A stretch of DNA of 64,000 bases from Streptosporangium lutulentum (lineage in GTDB: Bacteria; Actinomycetota; Actinomycetes; Streptosporangiales; Streptosporangiaceae). This document shows, piece after piece, positions 7,923 through 15,910 of this stretch. The DNA is taken from NCBI RefSeq assembly GCF_030811455.1, contig NZ_JAUSQU010000001.1, positions 7,502,001-7,566,000 on the forward strand, written 5' to 3'. A program made the position numbers and the translations under genes. The notes under the pieces are model-generated. The model did no database searches. It was not told where the DNA came from and saw only the letters and a program-made list of their open reading frames with translations. Position 1 is the first letter of the stretch. Each line of letters opens with the position of its first letter.

Positions 7923-8881
7923 GACTTCCGACGACCGGCGACGTACGGGGGGCGCGGAGCGCGCTGCTGGGCCGCGTGGTCCGCACCCCCGTGCTCGGTT
8001 CGGCCGCCCTGGACGCGCTGACCGGCTGCCCGACGCTGGCCAAGGCCGAGTGTCTGCAGCTCACCGGCTCCTTCAAGGTGCGCGGCGCGCTGTACAGGAT
8101 CACCACCCTGCCGCCCGGAGCGCTGTCGGCGGGGCTCGTCACGGTCAGCGCGGGCAATGCCGCGCTGGGCGCGGCACACGCCTGCCGCGAACTCGGTGTC
8201 GAGCTCACCGTGGTGATGCCGGAGAAGGCGGTACCCGAGAAGCTGGCCGCCGTCGCGGCGCTCGGCGCGACCGTGGTCAAGGACGGCGTCACCGGTTCGG
8301 CGGTCGCCTTCGAACGCGCCGAGGCCCTGCGGGCCGAGCGTGGCCTGACCTTCGTGCACCCCTTCGACGACCCCATGGTCATCGCGGGTGCGGCGACCGC
8401 GACGCTCGAACTGCTGGAGGACCACCCCGATCTGGAGCGCCTGCTGGTGCCGTGCTCGGGCGGCGGGCTGCTGGCCGGTGCGATCATGGCGGCCCGTACG
8501 GCGGGCTCGTCCGTCGAGGTCGTCGGGGTGCAGCCGTCGGGCGCCGACGGCATCGTGCGCTCGCTCGCGGCCGGACGGCCCGTCGCGCCGCCTGTGATCT
8601 CCACCATCGCCGACGGCCTCACCGCCCCGAAACCGGGCGAGGTCAACCTCGCGGTGATCGCCGAGGCGGGGGTGCGTGTCCTCACCGTCGGCGAGGAGGC
8701 CATCCACACCGCGCTGGGCGAGGTGGTCCGTACGCTGAGGGTCGTCGTCGAGCCGTCGGCCGCGGTGGGCCTGGCCGCGCTGTCGGTCCACCGCGAGTTG
8801 CGCGACGGCGCCCGCACCGGGCTGCTGTTGTCGGGAAGCAACGTCAACTGGCGACTGCTCGCCGAAGGAGTGATCCCTTGA
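7919..8881 (+). CDS. Threonine-dehydratase-like PLP enzyme (fold type II)
   Basis: 320 residues from GTG. The PLP lysine lies in LTGSFKVRGALYRI (SFKxRGA), the phosphate-binding loop is CSGGGLLAG, and SAGNAALGAAHACR is the substrate asparagine loop. There is no C-terminal ACT domain, so this is a catabolic rather than feedback-regulated biosynthetic type. The family eliminates water or ammonia from serine, threonine or related amino acids to give an enamine, which RidA upstream would hydrolyse. The TTG start of the next gene overlaps its stop by four bases, so three genes are translationally coupled. Hydroxy-amino acid, diaminopropionate or ectoine-derived substrates are all possible. Confidence 0.88.
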   Translation: MRLPTTGDVRGARSALLGRVVRTPVLGSAALDALTGCPTLAKAECLQLTGSFKVRGALYRITTLPPGALSAGLVTVSAGNAALGAAHACRELGVELTVVMPEKAVPEKLAAVAALGATVVKDGVTGSAVAFERAEALRAERGLTFVHPFDDPMVIAGAATATLELLEDHPDLERLLVPCSGGGLLAGAIMAARTAGSSVEVVGVQPSGADGIVRSLAAGRPVAPPVISTIADGLTAPKPGEVNLAVIAEAGVRVLTVGEEAIHTALGEVVRTLRVVVEPSAAVGLAALSVHRELRDGARTGLLLSGSNVNWRLLAEGVIP

Positions 8882-10209
8882 GAATCCATCCGCACGTCCT
8901 GATCAGCAACGACGGCCGCACCCGGGTCCCCTGCGAGGCCGGGTGGTTCCCCGTGCCCGAGAACCGTCACGTGGCCGGGTCCAGGACGATCGAGCTGGCC
9001 TTCGCCCGTATCCGGAGCACCTCTCCCAACCCCGGGCCGCCGCTGGTCTACCTGGAGGGCGGCCCCGGCGGGTCGGGGCTGAGCACCTGGGCGTCGCAGC
9101 CCGATCGCTACCTGTGCTTCCTGGAGTTCGGCGACGTGATCGCCCTCGACCAGCGCGGCGTCGGGCTGTCGAGGCCCAACCTGACCGGACCCTTCAGGCT
9201 CGACCTGCCGCTGGACCGGCTGGTCACCCGCGAGGAGTATCTCGCCGAGCACCTGGCCAAGGCGGCGGAGACCGCGGCCTTCTGGCGGGAGCGGGGCACC
9301 GACCTCGACGGTTACACCACCGAGGAGAACGCCGACGACGTCGCGGAGTTGATGGAGGCGCTCGGTTACGACACCTTCCGCACCTCCGGAGGCTCCTACG
9401 GCTCCCACCTGTCGCTGTCGGTGATCCGCCGGCACGGCGAGCGGGTCGACCGCAGCCTCGTCTACGGGGTCGAGGGACCGGACGACACCTACAAGCTGCC
9501 GAGTGCCACCGACCGCCACCTGGGAAGGCTCGCCGAGCTCGCGGCGGCGGCGCCCGAGCTGGACGGGCGGGTGCCCGACCTGCTGGGCCTGATGAGCAGG
9601 GTGTTCGAGCGTCTGAGCAAGGAACCCGCCGTGGTCGACGGCCTGGTGATCGGGGAGTTCGACGTCAAGGCCCTCACGGCGACGGGGATGGGCTTCCACC
9701 CGTTCCTGAAGATGCTGCCCAAGCTCTTCCTGGCCATGGACTCCGGCGACTTCGCCTGGTGGGCCGGGCACGTCAGGAAGATGCGGACGGCACCGGTCGA
9801 CAACCTGATGGCGCTGGTCATGGACTGCGCCTCGGGGGCCACGGCGGAGCGGCTGCGAAGGATCGAGCGGGAGACGTCGCTCCTGGACGACCTGATGAAC
9901 TTCCCCTTCCCCCACATCGGCCAGGCGATCGGCGGGCCGGACCTGGGAGACGCGTTCAGGGCTCCGGTCAGCTCCGCCGTACCGGCTCTGTTCATGAACG
10001 GCACGCTCGACGGGCGTACGCCGGAGACCAACGCGCTCGCCGTCATGAAGGGTTTCTCCGACAGTCATCTCATCCTCGCCGAGAACGCCGCGCATCAGAC
10101 GGTGCACAACATGCCCGAGGTCTTCGACGCGATCAGGGACTTCATGCACGGCCGCCCGGTGACGCTGACGGACGTGCGGCTGGACTTCACCTTCGATCCG
10201 GCTCCGTGA
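8878..10209 (+). CDS. Proline-iminopeptidase-like alpha/beta hydrolase (S33 family)
   Basis: 443 residues from TTG at 8878, with AAGGAG seven bases upstream and a four-base overlap with the preceding stop. The oxyanion segment LVYLEGGPGGSG, the DQRGVGLSRP strand (typical of proline iminopeptidases), and the nucleophile elbow TSGGSYGSHLSL (Ser in GSYGS) are clear. Near the C-terminus MNGTLDGRTP carries the Asp and AENAAHQTVH the His. These enzymes release an N-terminal residue, often proline, from peptides. No signal peptide, so cytoplasmic. It ends the RidA operon at a strong hairpin. Confidence 0.88.
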   Translation: MRIHPHVLISNDGRTRVPCEAGWFPVPENRHVAGSRTIELAFARIRSTSPNPGPPLVYLEGGPGGSGLSTWASQPDRYLCFLEFGDVIALDQRGVGLSRPNLTGPFRLDLPLDRLVTREEYLAEHLAKAAETAAFWRERGTDLDGYTTEENADDVAELMEALGYDTFRTSGGSYGSHLSLSVIRRHGERVDRSLVYGVEGPDDTYKLPSATDRHLGRLAELAAAAPELDGRVPDLLGLMSRVFERLSKEPAVVDGLVIGEFDVKALTATGMGFHPFLKMLPKLFLAMDSGDFAWWAGHVRKMRTAPVDNLMALVMDCASGATAERLRRIERETSLLDDLMNFPFPHIGQAIGGPDLGDAFRAPVSSAVPALFMNGTLDGRTPETNALAVMKGFSDSHLILAENAAHQTVHNMPEVFDAIRDFMHGRPVTLTDVRLDFTFDPAP

Positions 10210-10230
10210 CCGTGATCCCGTGATGTTGGG

Positions 10231-10262
10231 GCATGGCCCTCGGAGGAATCCGAGGGCCATGC
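10231..10262. terminator. Bidirectional terminator hairpin
   Basis: Arms at 10231-10244 and 10249-10262 form a perfect 14-bp stem with a GGAA loop. It sits between two genes that converge (stops at 10209 and 10269), so it can end transcription from both sides. Confidence 0.88.
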
Positions 10263-10268
10263 GCGTTC

Positions 10269-11624
10269 CTACGCGATGCGCCGGGCCACCCGGTGCGACC
10301 AGCGCACCCCCACGATCTTGCCGTCGGCCAGCCTGACGAACGTGCCGTCGGGCTGGCGCCCGGAGCGGCCGGCCTGGAAGAAGGCGTCGCCCGCGAGCGG
10401 GATGAGCGTGAGAGGTTCCTGGACGGGGATGACCAGGTCGGGCTTGAGCGCCCGGTATCGGGCGATGATCGCTTCGGAGTACTCCCTGAGGACCTCCAGG
10501 CGGTCGCCGTCGGGGCGCACCACGAGCAGGTGGCCGTCGCCGCGGTCGTAGGTACCCGCGTACTCGGCCAGTTCCTCCGCCGTCAGGCTCACCGGCTTCG
10601 GCACCGCGGGCACCAGGCCGAGGTGGTCCTCAAGGATCAGCTCCTCGATCTCCCGCAGCAGGGTGACCGACCCCGTGCCGATGGTGTTGACGGTCACGGC
10701 GACCGCGACGTCGCGCTCGGGGACGAGTTGCAGGACCGCCGCCCCGCAGACGGTGCCTCCCGTGTGCTGGACGACCCGGCCGCCTTCGAAGTCGCGCAGC
10801 GTCCATGACAGGCCCATCTGCGTGTCGTCGTAGGGCAGGTCGGTGGAGGGCAGCCGCATCAACGCGAGGTCCTCGTCGTCGAGGTGGTGCCTGCCGTAGG
10901 CGAGCAGGTCCCTGATGTCGCAGAAGACGCCTCCCGCGGCCGCCCGGTCACGCTCCATGTGCCAGGAGTGGATGACCGCGGTGGACCCGTCGTCCGCGCC
11001 CTTGTTCCCGTGCCCGACCGCGAACCTGCGGGTGATCACGTCGGCGACGTCGAAGAAGCTGTTGCGCAGCCCCGCGCGGTCGAACACCAGCTCCTTGATC
11101 GCCGCCTCGTAGGTCTTGCCCGTCACCTTCTCGATGACCCGCCCGGCCAGGCAGAACGCGGCGTTGTTGTAGGAGACGACCCTGCCGGGCGAGAAGACCT
11201 GCTCCAGCCGCGCCATCCTGTCCACGAAGGCCGCCAGCGCGCCGTCGTCCCTGGAGGGCCCGCCCGCGCCGTCGCCGCCGTTGAACCCGGCGGTGTGGTT
11301 GAGCAGCTGGAGGACGGTGATCTTGGTTTCCTTGAGCGCGAGCTCGGGGACGTAGCGGGTGACGGGGGCGTCCAGCTCCACCTTGCCGAGCCCGGCCAGC
11401 CGCACGATGGCGGTGGCCGTGTAGGTCTTGGTCACCGAGCCGATCGAGAAGAGGGTGTCCTCGGTGACGGGCAGCGGGTTCTCGGTGGAGGTGACGCCGT
11501 GGCAGAGGTGGAACTCCGCACCCGCCTGGTAGACGGCCACCGTGGCGCCGGGCACGCCGAGCTCGGGCGCACGGACGGCGAGCAGCTTCTCAAGGCGTCC
11601 GCGCAGGGTGTCGAGGTCGGTCAT
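10269..11624 (-). CDS. Serine hydrolase, beta-lactamase class C / D-aminopeptidase fold
   Basis: 451 residues. The SxxK nucleophile is in FSIGSVTKTYTATA (SVTK, about residue 62), the YxN motif is VVSYNNAAFC, and the third motif is represented by HTGG in GRVVQHTGGTVCGA. The last 100 residues form an extra beta domain as in D-aminopeptidase (DmpB-like) and some esterases of MEROPS S12. There is no signal peptide, arguing for an intracellular peptidase or esterase rather than a beta-lactamase. Its start directly abuts the S51 peptidase stop, so the two are one operon reading leftwards. With the D-aminoacylase-like gene nearby, D-residue peptides are an attractive but unproven substrate. Confidence 0.87.
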   Translation of the reverse strand: MTDLDTLRGRLEKLLAVRAPELGVPGATVAVYQAGAEFHLCHGVTSTENPLPVTEDTLFSIGSVTKTYTATAIVRLAGLGKVELDAPVTRYVPELALKETKITVLQLLNHTAGFNGGDGAGGPSRDDGALAAFVDRMARLEQVFSPGRVVSYNNAAFCLAGRVIEKVTGKTYEAAIKELVFDRAGLRNSFFDVADVITRRFAVGHGNKGADDGSTAVIHSWHMERDRAAAGGVFCDIRDLLAYGRHHLDDEDLALMRLPSTDLPYDDTQMGLSWTLRDFEGGRVVQHTGGTVCGAAVLQLVPERDVAVAVTVNTIGTGSVTLLREIEELILEDHLGLVPAVPKPVSLTAEELAEYAGTYDRGDGHLLVVRPDGDRLEVLREYSEAIIARYRALKPDLVIPVQEPLTLIPLAGDAFFQAGRSGRQPDGTFVRLADGKIVGVRWSHRVARRIA

Positions 11625-12380
11625 TCAGATCCCCGCCTCGGGGTTCGGCTCGACGGCGTCGAGGGCGTCGAGTGAGTGGTGGGCGCCCTTGTGGAAGACG
11701 ACGACCCCCGGCGCGCCGATGGTGACCCAGCCGCCGTCCGGCCCCCGGACGACGCCGGCGTTCTCGGGCACGGCGAGGATCGGGACGTGGATGGGGGTCG
11801 CGGCGAGCATGGAGGTCAGCATCCACTGGCCCTTGGCGGTGTCGCTGTGGGGCACCACCCGCATGCCCGGCAGCAGACCGAGACCCGTCGCCTCGTAGGT
11901 GTACCAGTAGGGATCGGGGACGGCCGGTCCCTTGCCGCCCTTGCCCACCCCCTCCGAGTCGATCACATATTCGGTGAGCACCACGGCACCGGCGGACTCA
12001 CCGGCCAGCACGGCGCCCGCCTGCCACCGGTCCATGATCGCCTGCCAGAACGGGGTGCCACGCAGGATCGCGGCCAGCGGCTTGGGCCGCCCGCCGGTCA
12101 GGAAGATGTAGTTCGCCTTCTCGACGGCCTGGACGTTCGCCGGGTCGTGGGCGTCCTCCCGGCTGAACACCTCCGGCACGGTGACCTTGGTCCCGAGCTT
12201 CTCCTCGTAGAACCCGACGCGTTGGTTCAGAAGCTCGGTGGCGCGATCCCTGGGCCACTCCACGGTGGCCGTGGGAACGACGAGCACCTCGTTCCCGCCG
12301 GACCGTTCGAGCAGGTGACTGTCGATTTCCGCGCGGGTGTCGATGTCGTTCTGCCCGACGAGGGCTATGGGGCCTGGCAT
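11625..12380 (-). CDS. S51-family peptidase (peptidase E / cyanophycinase-like)
   Basis: 251 residues, first gene of the two-gene leftward operon. NYIFLTGGRPKPL and LAGESAGAVVLTE show the S51 nucleophile Ser in GESAGA at about residue 128, with later acidic and His residues (LGLLPGMRVVPHSD). S51 enzymes cleave after an N-terminal Asp (peptidase E) or degrade cyanophycin dipeptide polymer. AAGGAG lies directly upstream of ATG 12380. The divergent promoter it shares with the next gene contains an inverted repeat at 12398-12413. Confidence 0.85.
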   Translation of the reverse strand: MPGPIALVGQNDIDTRAEIDSHLLERSGGNEVLVVPTATVEWPRDRATELLNQRVGFYEEKLGTKVTVPEVFSREDAHDPANVQAVEKANYIFLTGGRPKPLAAILRGTPFWQAIMDRWQAGAVLAGESAGAVVLTEYVIDSEGVGKGGKGPAVPDPYWYTYEATGLGLLPGMRVVPHSDTAKGQWMLTSMLAATPIHVPILAVPENAGVVRGPDGGWVTIGAPGVVVFHKGAHHSLDALDAVEPNPEAGI

Positions 12381-12397
12381 GTCGTTACTCCTTAATA

Positions 12398-12413
12398 TGA
12401 AATATGTGTTTCA
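12398..12413. promoter_or_regulatory. AT-rich inverted repeat in divergent promoter
   Basis: TGAAA-N6-TTTCA, in a 66-bp AT-rich gap between the S51 operon (start 12380) and the PLP enzyme (start 12447). A TGTTACTTC element at 12424-12432 recurs at 18854-18862. Probable operator; the binding protein is unknown. Confidence 0.45.
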
Positions 12414-12446
12414 ATGTAGCAGATGTTACTTCAGAGAGAAGGTCCC

Positions 12447-13538
12447 GTGATCGTTCCCTACGAATGCCGTTGCGGAAGCTCCTACGCCCCGACGGCCGAC
12501 CGCTGGCGCTGCGACTGCGGGGGCCTGCTCGACCTGCCGCTCGGCGCCGTGACGTGGCCACCGCGTGCCGGGGGCCGGTCGATGTGGCGCTACCTGGACG
12601 CCGGCGATCTGCCCTGGCGCGACATCACCCTCGGCGAGGGCGACACCCCGCTGATCGAGGAGGACGGCGGGATGCACCTGAAGCTGGAGTTCGCCTCCCC
12701 CACCGGTTCCTTCAAGGACAGAGGCGCGGTCGTGCTGGTGGCGCTGGCCAGGGCGCTCAACGCGAGCAGGCTGGTCGCCGACAGCAGCGGCAACGCCGGC
12801 ACCGCGGTGGCCGCCTACGCGGCCCGCGCCGGCATCGCGGCGGAGATCTTCGTCCCCGCCGGAACCAGCGAGAAGAAGCTGCACCAGATCAGGGGGCACG
12901 GCGCCGAGGTCACCGTGGTCGAGGGCTCGCGCGAGGACACGGCGACGGCCGCCGCCGCCCGCGTGGAGGAGAGCGGCGCCTTCTACGCCAGCCATGTGTA
13001 CAACCCCTACTTCCACGAGGGCACCAAGACCTACGCACTGGAGATCTTCGAGCAGCTCGGCGGCGCCGTACCCGCGACGTTGGTGCTGCCCGCGGGGAAC
13101 GGCACGCTCGTGCTGGGCGCCCATCGTGGCTTCGCCGAGCTTCGTGCCGCCGGGGTGATCGACCGCGTCCCGCGCATCGTCGCCGTCCAGTCCGAGCTCT
13201 GCGCCCCGCTGGCCGAGGCCTGGACGGCGGGGCGCGACGAGCCCGAACCGGTACAGCCCGGCCACACCCTCGCCGAGGGCATCGCCATCGCCGATCCGGC
13301 CAGAGGATCGCGGATCCTCGCAGCCGTCGAGGACAGCCACGGCGCCTTCGTCACGGTCGGCGAGGACGAGATCGCCGAGGCTCACGCCGCGCTCGCCGCC
13401 CGGGGCCTGTGGGTCGAGCCGACGGGCGCCGTCTCCTACGCGGCCGTGAGGCGGCTGCGCGCCGAGGGCTCGCCCCTGGTCATCGGCGGAACGATCGTGG
13501 CGCCGCTCTGCGGTTCGGGCCTCAAGGCCTCCCTGTGA
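12447..13538 (+). CDS. Threonine-synthase-like PLP enzyme with N-terminal zinc-ribbon motif
   Basis: 363 residues from GTG (AGAAGG upstream). The N-terminus carries two CxC pairs, YECRCGSS and WRCDCGGL, as in threonine-synthase-like proteins with a zinc ribbon. The PLP lysine is in PTGSFKDRGAVVLV (SFKDRG), ADSSGNAGTAVAAYA is the substrate loop, and LPAGNGTLVLGA the phosphate loop. Because it sits in a peptide-degradation neighbourhood and not with hom/thrB, a catabolic lyase role (for example on a diamino or hydroxy acid) is as likely as threonine synthesis. A curious 15-bp tandem repeat overlaps its stop codon. Confidence 0.87.
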   Translation: MIVPYECRCGSSYAPTADRWRCDCGGLLDLPLGAVTWPPRAGGRSMWRYLDAGDLPWRDITLGEGDTPLIEEDGGMHLKLEFASPTGSFKDRGAVVLVALARALNASRLVADSSGNAGTAVAAYAARAGIAAEIFVPAGTSEKKLHQIRGHGAEVTVVEGSREDTATAAAARVEESGAFYASHVYNPYFHEGTKTYALEIFEQLGGAVPATLVLPAGNGTLVLGAHRGFAELRAAGVIDRVPRIVAVQSELCAPLAEAWTAGRDEPEPVQPGHTLAEGIAIADPARGSRILAAVEDSHGAFVTVGEDEIAEAHAALAARGLWVEPTGAVSYAAVRRLRAEGSPLVIGGTIVAPLCGSGLKASL

Positions 13539-13594
13539 AAGGCACCCTCGTGAAAGGAAACCCTGTGAAAGGCGACCCCGTGAAAGGCGTGGCC
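13535..13594 (+). repeat. Four tandem 15-bp repeats, GTGAAAGG-N7
   Basis: Units start at 13535, 13550, 13565 and 13580, each opening with GTGAAAGG. The first contains the stop codon of the PLP enzyme. Each unit is five codons long, and carries a GTG and a purine-rich GAAAGG that could mimic a ribosome-binding site. The next gene starts about 85 bp later. Confidence 0.85.
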
Positions 13595-13680
13595 GGGATG
13601 GTCCGGACGGACGAGAAGCCCCGCCCGTTTCCGTCGTCACGGACGAAAGCCCGCGTCGGCGCCGTCCCTGTGGTGACGCC

Positions 13681-15165
13681 ATGACCACGAAGACCCATGA
13701 TCTGGTGCTGGCGGGAGCCAGGGTGCTCGACCCGGAGACCGGCCACGACGCGGTCGCGAACGTCGGCGTGACCGGCGGGACCATCACGGCGGTGTCGCCG
13801 GACGCGCTCGAAGGCCACCGGACGCTCGACGTCGCCGGGCTCGTCCTCGCCCCCGGCTGGATCGACCTGCACAGCCACTCACACACCATCGCCGGTCACC
13901 GCCTTCAGGCACTCGACGGCGTGACAACGGTCCTCGACCTGGAGGCGGGCGTCTTCCCGGTCGCCGAGGCCTACGACGTGGCCGCCGCCCAGGGCCGCCC
14001 GCTCAACTACGGGTTCTCCGCCTCCTGGGCGCAGGCCAGGATGACGGCCGTCGGCGGGCTCCCGCCGGGCGGCGGCCTCGACGCCGGGCTGCGCAACCTC
14101 GGCAACCCCGCCTGGCAGCGCGAAGCGACCTCGCGCCAACTCGACGCACTGTTCGAGCTGATCCGTCACGACCTCGCCGCCGGCGCTCTGGGAATCGGCC
14201 TGCTCGTCGGCTACGCCCCGCGTGTCGCCCCCGAGGAGTATCTGTCTGTGGCCGGACTCGCCGCCGAGGCGGGCATGCCCACCTATACCCACGCCCGCGA
14301 CCTGGTCGACCAGGTCCCCGACATTCCGATCGACGGCGCCGAGGAGGTGGTGCGGGCGGCCGCGGCCACCGGGGCCCACATGCACTACTGCCACATCAAC
14401 AGCACGTCCCTGCGCCAGGTGGACCGGGTGCTGACGCTGGTCGACAAGGTCCGCGCCGAGGGTGCCAGGATCTCGACCGAGGCCTACCCGTACGGCGCGG
14501 GCATGACCGGCGTCGGCGCGGCCTTTCTCGCCCCCGAGGCCCTGCACACCCGGGGCATCGGGCCGAGCTCGATCACCTACGTGCCGACCGGGGAGCGGGT
14601 GGCCGACGCCGCACGGCTGCGTGAGCTGCGCGCCGCCGACCCGGGCGGCCTGGCGATCGTCCACTTCCTCGACGAGAACGTCCAGGCCGACCATGCCTTC
14701 ATCGACCGCGCGCTGCTCAGCCAGGACACCGTGATCGGCTCCGACGCCATGCCGCTGACGTGGACGGGAGACGAACAGCCCGACCCGATGACCTGGCCGC
14801 TGCCGCCGGGCGCCGTCACCCATCCTCGTACGGCCGGCACCTTCTCCAAGGTCCTGCGTCGCTACGTCCGTGAGACCGGCGCGCTCTCTCTGCTGGAGGC
14901 GGTACGGCGGTGCAGCCTGCTGCCGGCCCAGGTGCTTGAGGGGTCGGTGCCGGCCATGCGGCGCAAGGGCAGGATCCAGGCCGGTTGTGACGCCGACCTG
15001 GTCGTCTTCTCCCCGGAGGAGGTCAGCGACCAGGCCACCTACGCGGCCAGCACCAGGCCGTCGACGGGTTACGCGCACGTGCTGGTCGGCGGACAGCACG
15101 TGGTGCGCGACGGCGAAACGGTCCTCGACACGCTTCCCGGCCGTGCGATCAGGTGCTGGCGATAG
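13681..15165 (+). CDS. Amidohydrolase, N-acyl-D-amino-acid deacylase-like
   Basis: 494 residues. The amidohydrolase metal HxH is in APGWIDLHSHSHT (about residues 62-66), further ligands in MPTYTHARDL and MHYCHINSTS, and the catalytic Asp in VIGSDAMPLTW. The sequence opens with LVLAGARVLDPETG and closes with GRIQAGCDADLVVF, as in D-aminoacylases and dihydroorotase relatives. N-acyl-D-amino-acid deacylases release D-amino acids from N-acylated forms using zinc. It lies 140 bp after the threonine-synthase-like gene, probably in the same transcript. Confidence 0.82.
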   Translation: MTTKTHDLVLAGARVLDPETGHDAVANVGVTGGTITAVSPDALEGHRTLDVAGLVLAPGWIDLHSHSHTIAGHRLQALDGVTTVLDLEAGVFPVAEAYDVAAAQGRPLNYGFSASWAQARMTAVGGLPPGGGLDAGLRNLGNPAWQREATSRQLDALFELIRHDLAAGALGIGLLVGYAPRVAPEEYLSVAGLAAEAGMPTYTHARDLVDQVPDIPIDGAEEVVRAAAATGAHMHYCHINSTSLRQVDRVLTLVDKVRAEGARISTEAYPYGAGMTGVGAAFLAPEALHTRGIGPSSITYVPTGERVADAARLRELRAADPGGLAIVHFLDENVQADHAFIDRALLSQDTVIGSDAMPLTWTGDEQPDPMTWPLPPGAVTHPRTAGTFSKVLRRYVRETGALSLLEAVRRCSLLPAQVLEGSVPAMRRKGRIQAGCDADLVVFSPEEVSDQATYAASTRPSTGYAHVLVGGQHVVRDGETVLDTLPGRAIRCWR

Positions 15166-15195
15166 AGTTGAACACTCCCGGTTGAAGGAGTGTGT

Positions 15196-15849
15196 ATGAG
15201 CCCGACGGTTCGCGGACCATCGCAGAAGAAGGCTCCCACCGAGAAGAGCGGCGCCAGGAAGAAGCAGTCGCGCCCGGTCGTGGCGCCCGCGGAGCCGCGG
15301 CTGCCCAGCACCTGGCTGCTGCTCACCTACAAGGTCCCCAGCGAGCCCTCCCGCGTGCGCGTCTCCGTCTGGCGAGAGCTCAAACGCCTGGGCGCCCTCT
15401 ATCTGCAGCAGGCCGTCTGCGTCCTGCCCGACGTCGGCACGGTCGGCGAGGACCTGCTGCAGATCAGGCAGCGCATCCATTCGCTGGAAGGCACCTCCTA
15501 CTTCTTCCAGGTGCCCCTCGGCGACGAGGAGCAGGACGCCACGCTCATCCAGAGCTTCAGGGAGATGGCGGGCAAGGAATACGACGAGATCATCGAGGAG
15601 TGCCAGACCAAGTTCGTCAAGGAGATCGAGTTCGAGCGCTTCCGCGACAACTACACCTTCGAGGAGGCCGAGGAGATCAGGCAGGATCTGGAGAAGATCC
15701 ACCGGTGGTTCGGCAAGGTCGTGGAGCGTGACTGGTTCGGCGGCTCCGGCAGGGCCGAGTGCGAGCAGTGGCTGGCGACCTGCGAGACCCTCCTCGAAGA
15801 GTTCGAGAACGACGTCTACGAACGGACCACGGGCACCGGGGAGGCCTGA
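15196..15849 (+). CDS. ChrB N-terminal-domain protein (chromate-resistance-regulator-like)
   Basis: 217 residues. After a basic, lysine-rich leader of about 35 residues, STWLLLTYKVPSEPSRVRVS, VWRELKRLGALYLQQAVCVL and PDVGTVGEDLLQIRQRI match the ChrB N-terminal domain. The rest is strongly acidic and probably helical (EEIIEECQTKFVKEIEFERF, NYTFEEAEEIRQDLEKI). It lacks the C-terminal catalytic-like half of full ChrB, and no chrA transporter is nearby, so a chromate role is uncertain. ATG 15196 fits GAAGGAG five bases upstream; the GTG at 15190 overlaps that site. Confidence 0.75.
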   Translation: MSPTVRGPSQKKAPTEKSGARKKQSRPVVAPAEPRLPSTWLLLTYKVPSEPSRVRVSVWRELKRLGALYLQQAVCVLPDVGTVGEDLLQIRQRIHSLEGTSYFFQVPLGDEEQDATLIQSFREMAGKEYDEIIEECQTKFVKEIEFERFRDNYTFEEAEEIRQDLEKIHRWFGKVVERDWFGGSGRAECEQWLATCETLLEEFENDVYERTTGTGEA

Positions 15850-15910
15850 CCCTCTCACGCGGGGTCTCCGGCGGCACGGATGACTCCCCGACGGTACGGA
15901 CGACCCCGGC

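Noticed and set aside
7813..10260. Very long minus-strand open frame (815 codons) opposite the RidA operon
   Set aside because: Antisense read-through typical of high-GC DNA; the plus strand has overlapping genes with clear motifs and ribosome-binding sites.
13879..15858. Minus-strand frame of 659 codons opposite the deacylase and ChrB-like genes
   Set aside because: Low-complexity shadow composition, no domain; the plus strand encodes recognisable enzymes.
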